A stretch of DNA of 64,000 nucleotides from JAJYRX01 sp041655275 (GCA_041655275.1 JBBAFU010000001.1:248001-312000); one strand, 5' to 3'. Shown: positions 1-8,337, counted from the first letter of the stretch. Notes: generated by a model not told the origin, from the letters alone. Made by a program: numbers and translations.

Positions 1-1
1 G

Positions 2-913
2 CTCGTGGTCACCCTGTTCGATCGCGTTCTGCATCGTCTGGAAAATGGGCTTGATATCACCTTGCGCAAACCCGATGCCTTTGAGCCCTCGCAGGCCGAA
101 CTGCGCGACATTGCTGCAGCACAGACATCCGATGGAGCGACTGCGCAGGCGCAATCCACTGCCGGTAATGCGCCAATAATGGAAGTACGGCGCCTGAACA
201 AGCATTACGGCAGTCACCATGCACTCAAGGATATCAACCTGACGGTACAGGCGGGTGATGTCATTTCCATCATCGGCGCATCAGGCTCGGGCAAGACCTC
301 GCTGATACGCACCCTGAACGGCCTGGAAACCATGGATAGTGGCACCGTGCTGGTCCATGGCCGCAGTTTTCTCGGCGAGCACCACGAGGATCACGAGCGT
401 GCGCATAGCAGCCAGATTCTGGACATCGGCATGGTGTTTCAGAGCTTCAATCTCTTCCCGCATAAAACAGCCCTGGACAATGTATTGGTGGCGCTGAACT
501 ATCACCAACGTGAGGGCAGCGCAACACAACGGCGTCTCTTTGCGCTGGCACAGCTGAAGAAAGTCGGTCTGCTGGAGCACGCCAATAAATATCCCCACCA
601 GCTCTCGGGCGGCCAGCAGCAGCGCGTCGCCATTGCCAGGGCGCTGGCCATGCGCCCGTCCATCATCCTGCTCGACGAGCCCACATCAGCCCTGGACCCG
701 GATCTCGTCAACGAAGTGCTCAGGGTACTGGAACAGCTGGTACGTGAAGGCATGACCATGCTCATCGTCACACACGAAATGCAATTTGCCTTTTCCGTAT
801 CCAACCGCATCCTGGTCATGCGTGACGGCGCCATTGCCTACGACGCGAGCCCGGATGCGCTACGCAGCATCGACGATCAGCGGCTGCGCGACTTCCTGCA
901 TCAAGTGATGTAG
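2..913 (+). CDS. Polar amino acid ABC transporter ATP-binding protein, probably the C-terminal part of a permease-ATPase fusion (5' truncated)
   Basis: This is the ATPase subunit of a polar amino acid (HisP/GlnQ-type) importer. It energises uptake at the inner face of the cytoplasmic membrane. Counting from the GTG at 5, Walker A (GASGSGKT) is at residues 91-98, the signature LSGGQ at 200-204 and Walker B (ILLDEP) follows at 221-226. The reading frame is open to the window edge. The 58 residues before the ATPase core begin LVVTLFDRVLHRLE, which resembles the cytoplasmic tail of a HisM-type permease, so I infer a single-chain permease-ATPase with its membrane part outside the window. The alternative is a stand-alone ATPase starting at the ATG at 179. 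The ectoine-synthase-like gene follows after 28 bp, so the transporter probably imports that pathway's substrate. Confidence 0.85.
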   Translation, partial: LVVTLFDRVLHRLENGLDITLRKPDAFEPSQAELRDIAAAQTSDGATAQAQSTAGNAPIMEVRRLNKHYGSHHALKDINLTVQAGDVISIIGASGSGKTSLIRTLNGLETMDSGTVLVHGRSFLGEHHEDHERAHSSQILDIGMVFQSFNLFPHKTALDNVLVALNYHQREGSATQRRLFALAQLKKVGLLEHANKYPHQLSGGQQQRVAIARALAMRPSIILLDEPTSALDPDLVNEVLRVLEQLVREGMTMLIVTHEMQFAFSVSNRILVMRDGAIAYDASPDALRSIDDQRLRDFLHQVM

Positions 914-941
914 CTCTTTCACGTTATTCGGAGGAAATCCC

Positions 942-1322
942 GTGATTGTCTGCAATGCCATCGATATATACGGCACGCCGCGCCACGCCAGCGGACCTGG
1001 CTGGCAAAGTGCCCGGATGATCGTGAAGGACGATGGCATGGGCTATTCAGTCCATGAAACCACAGTGGAGGAAGGTGCGGAGCTGCATCTCGAATACAAG
1101 CATCACTTCGAAACCAATTACTGCCTCTCAGGGGAAGGGGAAGTAGTGGACCTTGCCACCGGCACCGTACATCCCATAACCCCCGGCACGCTCTACGCAC
1201 TGGATCAGCACGACCGCCACATCCTGCGCGCCACCCGCGGTCCGTTGCGTCTGCTGTGCGTTTTCCATCCCGCCCTGCGCGGCGATGAGACGCACTCAGC
1301 CGACGGCAGCTACGATCTTTGA
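942..1322 (+). CDS. Ectoine synthase-like cupin (EctC family), solitary
   Basis: This 126-aa single-domain cupin is clearly related to L-ectoine synthase, which closes N-gamma-acetyl-diaminobutyrate to ectoine. The family fingerprint KDDGMG is at residues 29-34. Residues matching those reported as iron ligands in characterised EctC (Glu57, Tyr85, His93) lie at the same positions. Trp21, Arg25, Thr40, Tyr52 and His55 are also present, so the protein looks catalytically intact. The start is GTG, supported by GGAGG at 930-934. No ectA, ectB, ectD or aspartokinase gene is nearby. The neighbours are an amino acid ABC ATPase and a DUF1989 gene. True ectoine formation from imported precursor is possible, but so is cyclisation or ring-opening of another substrate. 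The family is certain and the reaction is not. Confidence 0.9.
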   Translation: MIVCNAIDIYGTPRHASGPGWQSARMIVKDDGMGYSVHETTVEEGAELHLEYKHHFETNYCLSGEGEVVDLATGTVHPITPGTLYALDQHDRHILRATRGPLRLLCVFHPALRGDETHSADGSYDL

Positions 1323-1351
1323 CCTCATCCCAACCGCAGGAAGACACTATC

Positions 1352-2197
1352 ATGGCCAATTACCCCGCCGCCTATCAGGTCAGCAAAGGCTCGGCACTCG
1401 ATGTCGACAAAGCCTTCTACGACCGAATCGCCGAAAGCGAAGGTCAGCGCACGCTGATCGAAAGCATCACCATTCCCATCCGGAGCGGACGGGCGTGGGA
1501 AGTTCCCGCCGGGCATATCTTCCGCATCGTGACATTGGAAGGCCCCCAGGTGGGCGATCTGAACATCTGGAACCGCCACGATCCGCGCGAACGTCTGTGG
1601 GCCTCGCGTACGCGCCAGCTGCAGGGAGCCCACGTCAGCACCTACGATCGGCTCTGGTCCACCCTGCCTTTCCTGCGTCCGCTCGTCACCATTACGGGCG
1701 ACTCGATGTCGGACTACGGCGTTGACGAACACGGGGGTCGCCTGCATGATCTGCTTGGCACACGCTGCGATCCCTATGTGAACAAGATGCTGACGGGCGA
1801 AGAGTTCCATTTCCACTGCCACTCCAATCTCGTTCGTGCCGTCATGCCCTGGGGCTTGACCGAATTTGACGTCCACGACGTGCTGAATGTGTTTCAATGC
1901 ACGGGGCTGAATGATGATGACATGTATTTCATGAAGGCTTGCCCTGCAAAGAAGGGTGACTATCTGGAATTCTTTGCAGAGATCGACCTGCTCTGTGCAT
2001 TGTCGACGTGTCCGGGAGGCGATCTTTCCGTTCCCATGTGGGGCCCGGATGCGCGCGATCCCATCGATGTCTGTCGCCCGCTGGGTGTGGAGATCTACAA
2101 GCTGGATGAAAACCTGCTCAAAGGCTGGCAATCACCTGCCGTGGCTGATTACAGCGGCCACCATGGTCTCCATCCACAGAAAATTCAATGGGAATAA
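1352..2197 (+). CDS. DUF1989 / urea carboxylase-associated family protein
   Basis: This 281-aa protein belongs to the DUF1989 family, best known as urea carboxylase-associated proteins near urea or guanidine carboxylase genes. Their biochemical role is poorly defined. Family hallmarks visible here are GTRCDPY in the first half, a His/Cys cluster (FHFHCHSN) mid-protein and CPGGDLS near the C terminus. The start at the ATG at 1352 is chosen because CAGGAAG lies at a good distance upstream. An in-frame TTG at 1319 overlapping the previous stop is possible but lacks such a site. It is tightly coupled to the EctC-like gene, and no carboxylase or amidolyase gene is in the window. I infer a role in the same small-molecule pathway. 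Confidence 0.82.
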   Translation: MANYPAAYQVSKGSALDVDKAFYDRIAESEGQRTLIESITIPIRSGRAWEVPAGHIFRIVTLEGPQVGDLNIWNRHDPRERLWASRTRQLQGAHVSTYDRLWSTLPFLRPLVTITGDSMSDYGVDEHGGRLHDLLGTRCDPYVNKMLTGEEFHFHCHSNLVRAVMPWGLTEFDVHDVLNVFQCTGLNDDDMYFMKACPAKKGDYLEFFAEIDLLCALSTCPGGDLSVPMWGPDARDPIDVCRPLGVEIYKLDENLLKGWQSPAVADYSGHHGLHPQKIQWE

Positions 2198-2207
2198 ATC
2201 ACACAAT

Positions 2208-2912
2208 ATGAAGGATACGGTGCAATCTCAATCGGTCGTCGACATCATTGGCCATCAGCTCCGCGAAGATATCATCAGCGGCCGCCTGTTGCCCGGCACC
2301 CAATTGGTTGAAACCGACCTTGCCCAGAACTACCGCGCCTCACGCAACAGTATCAGGGAAGTATTGCACCTTCTGGTCCGCGACGGCCTTGCGTCATCCG
2401 AGCGTTTTCGGGGTGTCTTCGTACGCGTCTTTCATGAAAATGATCTGGACGATATCTACAAGGCCAGGCGCACCATTCAGCTGTCGGCCCTGCACAGTAC
2501 TGTCGACTGGCCACCCGTCCTGCTTGATGAAATAGAGGGCATCATCATCAGGGCGCGCCAGGCCATAGCAAGTGAGCGATGGCAGGATGTCGGCACGCTG
2601 AGCCTGGCATTCCACCAGGCGCTGGTGAGCGTATTGGGCAGCCGGCTGATCAATGAGTTTTTCCTCAATATCAGCGCTCAGCTGCGCCTGATCTTCACCA
2701 TAGTGCCCGATGAGCGCATCGTCCAGGAACCACGCTGGGTAGAGTGGGAGGCAAGCATTCTGGATCATCTGCGTAATGCCGCGCACGACGCTGCCGAAGC
2801 TGAGCTGGCTGCCTATCTGGACGAGTCGCAGGAAGCACTCACAAGAATCGTGCGGACGGCACGCCAGCGCCCTCCGCACGGCACACGAACTCACCCCTTT
2901 CAGGCCCGATAA
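2208..2912 (+). CDS. GntR family transcriptional regulator, FadR/FCD type
   Basis: This 234-aa protein has an N-terminal GntR winged helix (about residues 10-75; LREDII, SIREVLHLL and a wing near RFRGVFV). An all-helical FCD effector domain with acidic and histidine residues follows. FCD regulators usually bind organic acids or amino acid metabolites, often through a metal. The start is the ATG at 2208, ten bases after the DUF1989 stop, so the regulator is probably co-transcribed with the genes before it. It ends tail-to-tail with the aminotransferase, overlapping it by 13 bp. A likely job is control of this operon and of the divergent promoters at 4118-4413, which carry a repeated 10-mer. 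That target is inference. Confidence 0.85.
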   Translation: MKDTVQSQSVVDIIGHQLREDIISGRLLPGTQLVETDLAQNYRASRNSIREVLHLLVRDGLASSERFRGVFVRVFHENDLDDIYKARRTIQLSALHSTVDWPPVLLDEIEGIIIRARQAIASERWQDVGTLSLAFHQALVSVLGSRLINEFFLNISAQLRLIFTIVPDERIVQEPRWVEWEASILDHLRNAAHDAAEAELAAYLDESQEALTRIVRTARQRPPHGTRTHPFQAR

Positions 2913-4117
2913 CGCTCGATCAGGGCGGCAATGCGTTTGGCCGCCGCCACGGCCGCCTGTGCATCCTGCGAAAAGTTGAAACGGATGCTGGATGCGGCGT
3001 GCGGACTGAACTCGGTGCCCGGCGTGACGATGGCATTGCCCTGCAGACGCAGGACACGCACGAAATCCAGCCCCGACATCACGAGCGGCGGCAACTGCGG
3101 GAACACATAGCTGCCGGCCTGCGGCGTGCGTACCTGCAGCCCCGGCACGGCACGCAAGGCGGCCAACATGGCGTCGCGAATGGCCTGGTGCTGACGAATC
3201 CGCTCTGCCATCCAGCCTTCCGGCTCCGCAAACCACGTGCCGAACACGGCCTGGTTGTAACCTGCCGCACGCAAGGCCACGATAGCCTGCAGCTTTTCCA
3301 TGCGTTCAATCAGCGCCGGCGCACCAAAGGCAACTCCCAGACGGTAACCGCTGAGCGATTCCGTCTTTGAAGGCCCCATGATGGTGATGACCGGGCTGTC
3401 ACCCAGATCCTGGGCACGCAAGTGCGTATAGTCCTCACCTTCATATAACAAGCGCGAATAGAGCTGGTCAACGATCACCGTCACGCCGTGACGCGCAGCC
3501 AGGCGCGCGATGGCGGCAATTTCCTCGGGCGAGTAGATGACGCCCGTCGGATTGTTGGGGTTGGAAAAAAGAAAGACATCCACACCCTTGCTGAAGCTGT
3601 GCTCCAGCCGGTCAAGGTCGATACCCGCCCTGCCCTGCGCCTGCAGATGATCCAGGGGAATGGGCACGAGCTCGCCTTCGAAGAACTCCACCAGCTTGCG
3701 ATTGGCGAAGTAATCCGGTTCGACGATGGCAACGCGTGTGCCGCGCGCAATCGTACTGGCAGCCGCCAGGAACAGCGCACCCTGGGTGCCGGTGGTCAGG
3801 ATCATGTCCTCATCACCTGCTACCGGTGCACCAGTGAACTGCGCCAGCCGCTGCGCCAGCGTATTGCGGATCTCCAGGCTGCCGCGGTATTCCGTATATG
3901 CCTGGGCACCACCCCGGCGAACACCCTCTGCAAAGAGTTCGAAGGCACCCGGTGTGGGCGTGAAGGCGTCCACGTCACCGTGGGAAAAATCCACGAACGT
4001 GCCTGGCAGTGCTTCGCCCCTGAGAGGCAGATCAGCCTCTGACAGGCGTTGGCGCACCTCCTGACCCGGTGCGTTGTCGGTACCCAATCTTGCGAACTTC
4101 TGTGCCAGATCCGCCAT
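2900..4117 (-). CDS. Pyridoxal phosphate-dependent aminotransferase, class I/II
   Basis: This 405-aa cytosolic fold-type I aminotransferase has the expected PLP residues. Tyr74 lies in QAYTEYRG, Asn189 in SNPNNPTG, Asp217 and Tyr220 in VIVDQLY, the Schiff-base lysine is Lys251 in GPSKTESLSG, and Arg259 in GYRLG should bind the substrate carboxylate. Annotation pipelines would likely name it an aspartate/alanine-type or MalY/PatB-like enzyme, but substrate cannot be read from sequence. It is transcribed away from the Liv-type transporter and towards the GntR gene. It probably removes the amino group from an amino acid supplied by one of the two flanking transporters. The ATG at 4117 is a reasonable start, followed by a short helical N terminus. 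Confidence 0.88.
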   Translation of the reverse strand: MADLAQKFARLGTDNAPGQEVRQRLSEADLPLRGEALPGTFVDFSHGDVDAFTPTPGAFELFAEGVRRGGAQAYTEYRGSLEIRNTLAQRLAQFTGAPVAGDEDMILTTGTQGALFLAAASTIARGTRVAIVEPDYFANRKLVEFFEGELVPIPLDHLQAQGRAGIDLDRLEHSFSKGVDVFLFSNPNNPTGVIYSPEEIAAIARLAARHGVTVIVDQLYSRLLYEGEDYTHLRAQDLGDSPVITIMGPSKTESLSGYRLGVAFGAPALIERMEKLQAIVALRAAGYNQAVFGTWFAEPEGWMAERIRQHQAIRDAMLAALRAVPGLQVRTPQAGSYVFPQLPPLVMSGLDFVRVLRLQGNAIVTPGTEFSPHAASSIRFNFSQDAQAAVAAAKRIAALIERYRA

Positions 4118-4413
4118 GAATCTTCCTTTTTGAAACCTTGTTTTCCAGCTGGCAATCGATATCTGCCGGCGCCCGGGTTCATTGTAGACGCGACTGCGTT
4201 GCGGGTGTCATCTCGCGAGTCGCTCGCAGGAAAGCCGGCTTCTACTAATGCAGCATAAACCCAATGAACAGTATCAATAAAGTCCATCCAAATATTTATT
4301 TCATCAATTTTCAAGCGAGATTACTGCATGCTATAAGTTTTGAACCTTGCGCGAGATATCAATCGATATTGTGCATTGCTATCTAATCATCAAAAAACTA
4401 GGAGGATGATGAA
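4118..4413. promoter_or_regulatory. Divergent promoter region with a repeated 10-mer (CAATCGATAT)
   Basis: This 296-bp gene-free stretch lies between the divergently transcribed aminotransferase and the Liv-type binding protein, and it is clearly AT-richer than the genes around it. CAATCGATAT occurs twice in the same orientation, at 4153-4162 and 4360-4369. Each copy lies about 35-45 bp from one of the two start codons. The second copy is preceded by GATAT, which makes a near-palindrome (GATATCAATCGATATT). Spacing suggests paired operators for a local regulator, most simply the GntR protein, but there is no direct evidence. A strong ribosome-binding site (AGGAGG, 4400-4405) precedes the ATG at 4414. 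No small RNA or convincing sigma-70 promoter could be fixed. Confidence 0.5.
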
Positions 4414-5631
4414 ATGCTGAGACTCACTACGCTGAGCACGGCTCTTGCCGCGTTCTGTATCGTTGCCGGCACGACAAGCATGCCGGCAGCAGCCCAGGAT
4501 CCGGTCAAGATTGGTGTGATCGCACCTTTCAATACCCCGGCCGGTGAAGGACTGCTCAATGCGGCCAAGATGGCGGCCGAAGAAATCAACTCAGCCGGCG
4601 GCATTGGCGGCGCGCCCATAGAGCTGGTGATCGCAAACGACGAATACAAACCCGACGTGGGTGCCAACGCCTACAAGCGGTTGGCACTGTCCGACAAGGT
4701 CGTGGCCGTTGTCGGGACGGCCTCCAGTGGCGTGGCCATGGCAATTTCGGACCAAATGGTCAGATACAAGGTGCCGATGATCGCCACAGGCGCCGCGACC
4801 ACCCAGCTTTCGGATCGCGTTGCAAGCGATTACAAGAAATACAAGTACCTGTTCCGCGTCATGCACACGAGCGATGACATGGCCTTGGCACTTGGCGACT
4901 GGGCTATCAACTTTCTTTACAAGGAAAAGCAGTACGGCAAGGTCGGCCTGCTCGTCGAGGATGCCCTATGGACCAAAGGCGTTGTCGACACGCTCAAGAA
5001 GGAACTGGACAAAGCCGGTGTCACCGTCGTGATCGAAGAGAAATTCGACCATGAGACCAAGGACTTCAAACCATCCATCGCGAAGATTGCGAACACGGAC
5101 ATCGACTATATCCTTGATATTTCCTCTCAGGTGGACGGGGCGATTTATGCCAAGCAATGGGCTGAAGTAGAAGGCCCACCCATGTCCGGGGTCAATGCGT
5201 CAGGTACTTCATCGCGCTTCTGGAATGATGCGGGTGGCAAGCCGGTTAGTCACGCCAATCTCATTCAGGGTAGCTATCGCGCGGCGCTGACGCCAAAAAC
5301 CATAGACTGGTTCGATCGCTATGTCGAAACATGGAACGTCTCACCCGACTACACGAGTGGCTACACCTACGACACTATCTATATTCTGAAGGAAGCGATA
5401 GAACGGGCGAACTCTACCAAAGCAGACGATCTGGTGGCCGCACTTGAAGAAACTGACTATGTCGGTGTGGCGGCGCGCTGGGTCTTCGAAGATAACCATA
5501 ACGGACGATTCGGTCCCGGCTACCGGGTAATGGGCATGTTCCAGTGGCGCGAAGACGGTTCACGTGAAGTGATTTGGCCGCCGGAAGTCAAGACCGGTGA
5601 ATTCATGCTGCCGCCCTGGCACAAACAATAA
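4414..5631 (+). CDS. Branched-chain amino acid-type ABC transporter substrate-binding protein
   Basis: This 405-aa periplasmic binding protein of the Leu/Ile/Val (Peripla_BP_6) class has a signal peptide ending near AAA-Q at about residue 28. The mature start, VKIGVIAPF, is typical, as is the following segment AAEEINSAGGIGG. It captures the ligand for the permeases encoded next. The family covers branched-chain amino acids, amides, urea and aromatic acids, so the ligand is open. It is first in a compact operon of five transport genes plus a GMC oxidoreductase, preceded by a strong AGGAGG site. The regulatory region upstream is shared with the aminotransferase. Together with the first gene cluster this gives two different uptake systems side by side, which points to scavenging of related nitrogen compounds. 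Confidence 0.9.
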   Translation: MLRLTTLSTALAAFCIVAGTTSMPAAAQDPVKIGVIAPFNTPAGEGLLNAAKMAAEEINSAGGIGGAPIELVIANDEYKPDVGANAYKRLALSDKVVAVVGTASSGVAMAISDQMVRYKVPMIATGAATTQLSDRVASDYKKYKYLFRVMHTSDDMALALGDWAINFLYKEKQYGKVGLLVEDALWTKGVVDTLKKELDKAGVTVVIEEKFDHETKDFKPSIAKIANTDIDYILDISSQVDGAIYAKQWAEVEGPPMSGVNASGTSSRFWNDAGGKPVSHANLIQGSYRAALTPKTIDWFDRYVETWNVSPDYTSGYTYDTIYILKEAIERANSTKADDLVAALEETDYVGVAARWVFEDNHNGRFGPGYRVMGMFQWREDGSREVIWPPEVKTGEFMLPPWHKQ

Positions 5632-5639
5632 TTCTATCG

Positions 5640-6578
5640 ATGCATTCCGGGACAGGCGCACCCACCGAGCTGCGGACCACGGATGCCCTGTCTCGCATCT
5701 TTGACGACAAATCCATGGAAATAATCATTCTGACCTTGACCCGCGCCGCAGTCTACTCGCTGGTGGCTGTTGGTTTCGTACTGGTGTTTTCAGTCGGCGG
5801 GATACTGAATCTGGCCCACGGCACGCTCTTCATGCTGGGTGCCTACTTCACCTACATTTTCTATACATATCTGCTGGGCGCTTCAGGAACAATAGCCTTG
5901 CTATTCGCCATGCTGCTGTCCATCATCATCGTCTGCCTGTTCACCTTGTTCCTGTATTTTGTCCTGTTTCGACGTCGGATAGACTCTGTACCCTATGTCA
6001 TGGTGATCTCGCTCGCCGTCGCGCTATTTGCCGAGCAGGTCCTGAGACTGACGCTTGGGGCTACCAGCACCGCCGTGCCTTCCATCATTGATGGCAGCGC
6101 GAATCTGCTGGGTGTAAAGGTCCTCTGGATGGAATTGCTCATTCTGCCCGTTGCCGTCGTCATCCTCGGCGCGCTGTGGAGCTTCCTGCATTACACAAAA
6201 GCCGGCAAGGCAATAGAGGCTGTGGCTCAGAACCGTGATGGCGCCATCCTGTGCGGTATTCGGACAAATAGCGTGCTCGCGCTCACTCTGGTCATCTCGT
6301 CCGCTCTGGCGGCAGTGGCCGGCATTCTCATTTCCACTTTGGTAACGGTAACACCCGTCGTCTGGGGCTACTGGCTCATCAAGGCCTTCGCCATCGCCAT
6401 CCTCGGCGGGCTGGGCAGCCTGGCCGGTGCCGTCCTCGCGGCATTGATACTGAGCTTCCTGGAAATTGCCACCACTTACGCCTACTCGGCACATTATGCC
6501 GATCTCATCACACTGCTGGTGATCGTTATCGCGCTTGTCTTCAAACCATCGGGGCTCATGGGCATACGGCGCGCCTAG
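5640..6578 (+). CDS. Branched-chain amino acid-type ABC transporter permease, LivH type
   Basis: This integral membrane subunit of the Liv-type importer has roughly eight hydrophobic segments. It carries the family features GGILNLAHGTLFMLGAY near the N terminus and the loop AILGGLGSLAGAV near the C terminus, where the ATPases dock. The reading frame opens with the ATG at 5640, eight bases after the binding-protein stop, giving 312 aa. The first 25 residues are hydrophilic and atypical for the family. An in-frame ATG at 5715 (MEIIIL) would give a standard 287-aa permease, so the true start is unsettled. It is expected to pair with the LivM-like protein encoded next. Confidence 0.9.
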   Translation: MHSGTGAPTELRTTDALSRIFDDKSMEIIILTLTRAAVYSLVAVGFVLVFSVGGILNLAHGTLFMLGAYFTYIFYTYLLGASGTIALLFAMLLSIIIVCLFTLFLYFVLFRRRIDSVPYVMVISLAVALFAEQVLRLTLGATSTAVPSIIDGSANLLGVKVLWMELLILPVAVVILGALWSFLHYTKAGKAIEAVAQNRDGAILCGIRTNSVLALTLVISSALAAVAGILISTLVTVTPVVWGYWLIKAFAIAILGGLGSLAGAVLAALILSFLEIATTYAYSAHYADLITLLVIVIALVFKPSGLMGIRRA

Positions 6579-6586
6579 GAAAATCA

Positions 6587-7582
6587 ATGACACAAGCAAA
6601 ATATCATCTGACTCACCTCGTGAGACACCTGATCCACACCACGTGGTCACTTTCGCCGGCATTCTACCTGGCCGTCGCGGCCATTGGCGCAACTGCCATA
6701 TTTTCGGAGAATATCTACCTGATCGAAATGTTGGTGTTCGTCCTTCTCTATGCTCAATATGCAGCAAGCTGGGACATTCTGTCCGGCTATACGCAGCAGG
6801 ACAACTATGGCCATGCCTTCTTCATCGGCGGCGCCGGCTATCTGTCAGCAATGCTGAACCGTTATCTGGATCTCTCGCCCTGGCTCAGCGTCCCGGTTTC
6901 GGCCGGCATCGCTGCTCTGGTCGGTGTTGGTATCGGCTGGCTTACCTTGCGCCTGCGCGGACCCTATTTTGCGCTGTCCACCATTGCCTTCGCGGCAGTA
7001 CTGACCAAGCTTGCGCATATCTTTTCGGAGACCACCGGCGGAGATGAAGGGCTTTCCGGTCTCGACACCTTCACCGACGGAGTGAGCTCGGACATTGCGG
7101 TCGCGATCGTGCTGGTGGTCGCTTCCGTGATCCTTCTTACGGCGTTTGCGAATTCGCACTACGGCCTGATACTGCGCTCGACACAGCACAATGAAGACGC
7201 TGCGCAGGCATCGGGCATCAATACCGCCTTCTACAAGATTCTTGCTTTTGTGGTCAGCGGTTTCTTTGCCGGTATCGGCGGGGCCATGTATGCGCACCTG
7301 AACATGCAGATCAATCCCGGCATGCTGTCTGCGCAGCTGTCCGTACTGATCGTCCTGCTGGCAATCGTGGGCGGTCGCGGCACCATTATCGGCCCGGTCC
7401 TCATTGCCGGCGCCTTCACGTTCTTCAACGAATGGCTGCATGTCGTCGAACTGTATCGCGGCGTCATCTTCACCGGCACGCTGATCATCCTGGTCTATGC
7501 CAACCCGGATGGCTTTGCCAACTCCAGAGTATTTGATCATACGCCCCGATTGAAATATTTTCTGTTTGGAAGGAAGACATGA
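6587..7582 (+). CDS. Branched-chain amino acid-type ABC transporter permease, LivM type
   Basis: This second membrane subunit (331 aa) has many hydrophobic helices and the LivM signature region GYLSAMLNRYLDLSPWLSV after the third helix. The segment LRLRGPYFALSTIAFA is nearly invariant in this family. The C-terminal docking loop (AIVGGRGTIIGPV) matches the LivH one. It follows the LivH-like gene by 8 bp, and its stop overlaps the start of the ATPase gene in an ATGA junction, so the subunits are translationally coupled. Its N terminus has about 20 extra polar residues before the first helix. Substrate cannot be deduced from this subunit. Confidence 0.9.
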   Translation: MTQAKYHLTHLVRHLIHTTWSLSPAFYLAVAAIGATAIFSENIYLIEMLVFVLLYAQYAASWDILSGYTQQDNYGHAFFIGGAGYLSAMLNRYLDLSPWLSVPVSAGIAALVGVGIGWLTLRLRGPYFALSTIAFAAVLTKLAHIFSETTGGDEGLSGLDTFTDGVSSDIAVAIVLVVASVILLTAFANSHYGLILRSTQHNEDAAQASGINTAFYKILAFVVSGFFAGIGGAMYAHLNMQINPGMLSAQLSVLIVLLAIVGGRGTIIGPVLIAGAFTFFNEWLHVVELYRGVIFTGTLIILVYANPDGFANSRVFDHTPRLKYFLFGRKT

Positions 7583-8337
7583 TGGCGCTTCTCAGTGTCG
7601 CAGGCCTGTGCCGCAGCTTCGGCGGTATCCGGGCTGTAGACAACATCGATTTCCAAATCAACGCCGGCACCATCATGGGCATCATCGGCCCTAATGGCGC
7701 GGGAAAGACCAGTCTGTTCAACGTTCTGACGGGGTTTTTGAAGGCGGATGCAGGCTCCGTCAGAGTGGACGGCCAGGAAGTTCTCGGCCGATCACCCCAC
7801 CAACTCGTCACGCTGGGCATGGCACGAAGCTTTCAGTTGGTAAAGCCTTTCTTCGGCATGCGCGTGCGCGAAACGCTGGAATTGCCATTGTGGGCGCCAC
7901 GCCAGCGAAAACAAGGCCGCAACGCCACCGAAATCAGCATGGAGGTTACGCAACTTGCCACACGCATCGGGCTGCAGGACAGGCTGGACATTCTGGTCGA
8001 TCAACTGACGCAGGGCGAGCTGCGCATGCTGGACATCGGGCGTGCACTGGCCACGCAGCCACGCATCCTGTTTCTCGACGAGCCTTTTTCCGGATTGAGC
8101 CAGGAAGAAGTCGGCATACTGTCCGAACTCATTACATCGATCAAGGCTTCCGGAATGGCAATCGTCATCATCGAGCACCGGCTCAGGGAGCTCATGGCCC
8201 TGGCGGAACGCGTCATGGTCATCAACTTCGGCACCAAGCTGGCGGAAGGGTATCCGAACGAGATTGTGCGCAATGCGCAAGTCATCGAGGCATACCTCGG
8301 AATCAAGGGAGGTCAACTTGCCACATCTACTCGTTGA
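7579..8337 (+). CDS. Branched-chain amino acid-type ABC transporter ATP-binding protein, LivG type
   Basis: This 252-aa cytoplasmic ATPase of the Liv-type importer has Walker A GPNGAGKT at about residues 35-42, Q-loop region SFQLVKPF, and Walker B ILFLDEPFSGLS. The signature reads LTQGELRMLDIGRAL, a slightly degenerate form (LTQGE in place of LSGGQ) that is common in LivG proteins. The C terminus (EAYLGIKGG) also matches LivG. Two adjacent ATGs at 7579 and 7582 are possible starts, the first overlapping the LivM stop, and GGAAGGAAG lies just upstream. It pairs with the LivF-like ATPase whose gene begins inside this one. Confidence 0.9.
   Translation: MMALLSVAGLCRSFGGIRAVDNIDFQINAGTIMGIIGPNGAGKTSLFNVLTGFLKADAGSVRVDGQEVLGRSPHQLVTLGMARSFQLVKPFFGMRVRETLELPLWAPRQRKQGRNATEISMEVTQLATRIGLQDRLDILVDQLTQGELRMLDIGRALATQPRILFLDEPFSGLSQEEVGILSELITSIKASGMAIVIIEHRLRELMALAERVMVINFGTKLAEGYPNEIVRNAQVIEAYLGIKGGQLATSTR

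Noticed and set aside
919..1359. Long reading frame antisense to the EctC-like gene
   Set aside because: It mirrors a well-conserved gene on the other strand, has no ribosome-binding site and its product is Arg/Cys-rich with no family likeness. Many such antisense frames occur in this GC-rich window.
942..2197. Ectoine biosynthesis (ectABC) or ectoine degradation (doe/eut) operon
   Set aside because: Only the EctC-like gene is present. No acetyltransferase, diaminobutyrate aminotransferase of the EctB type, hydrolase or AsnC-type regulator is found; the aminotransferase at 2900-4117 is a different fold-type I branch.
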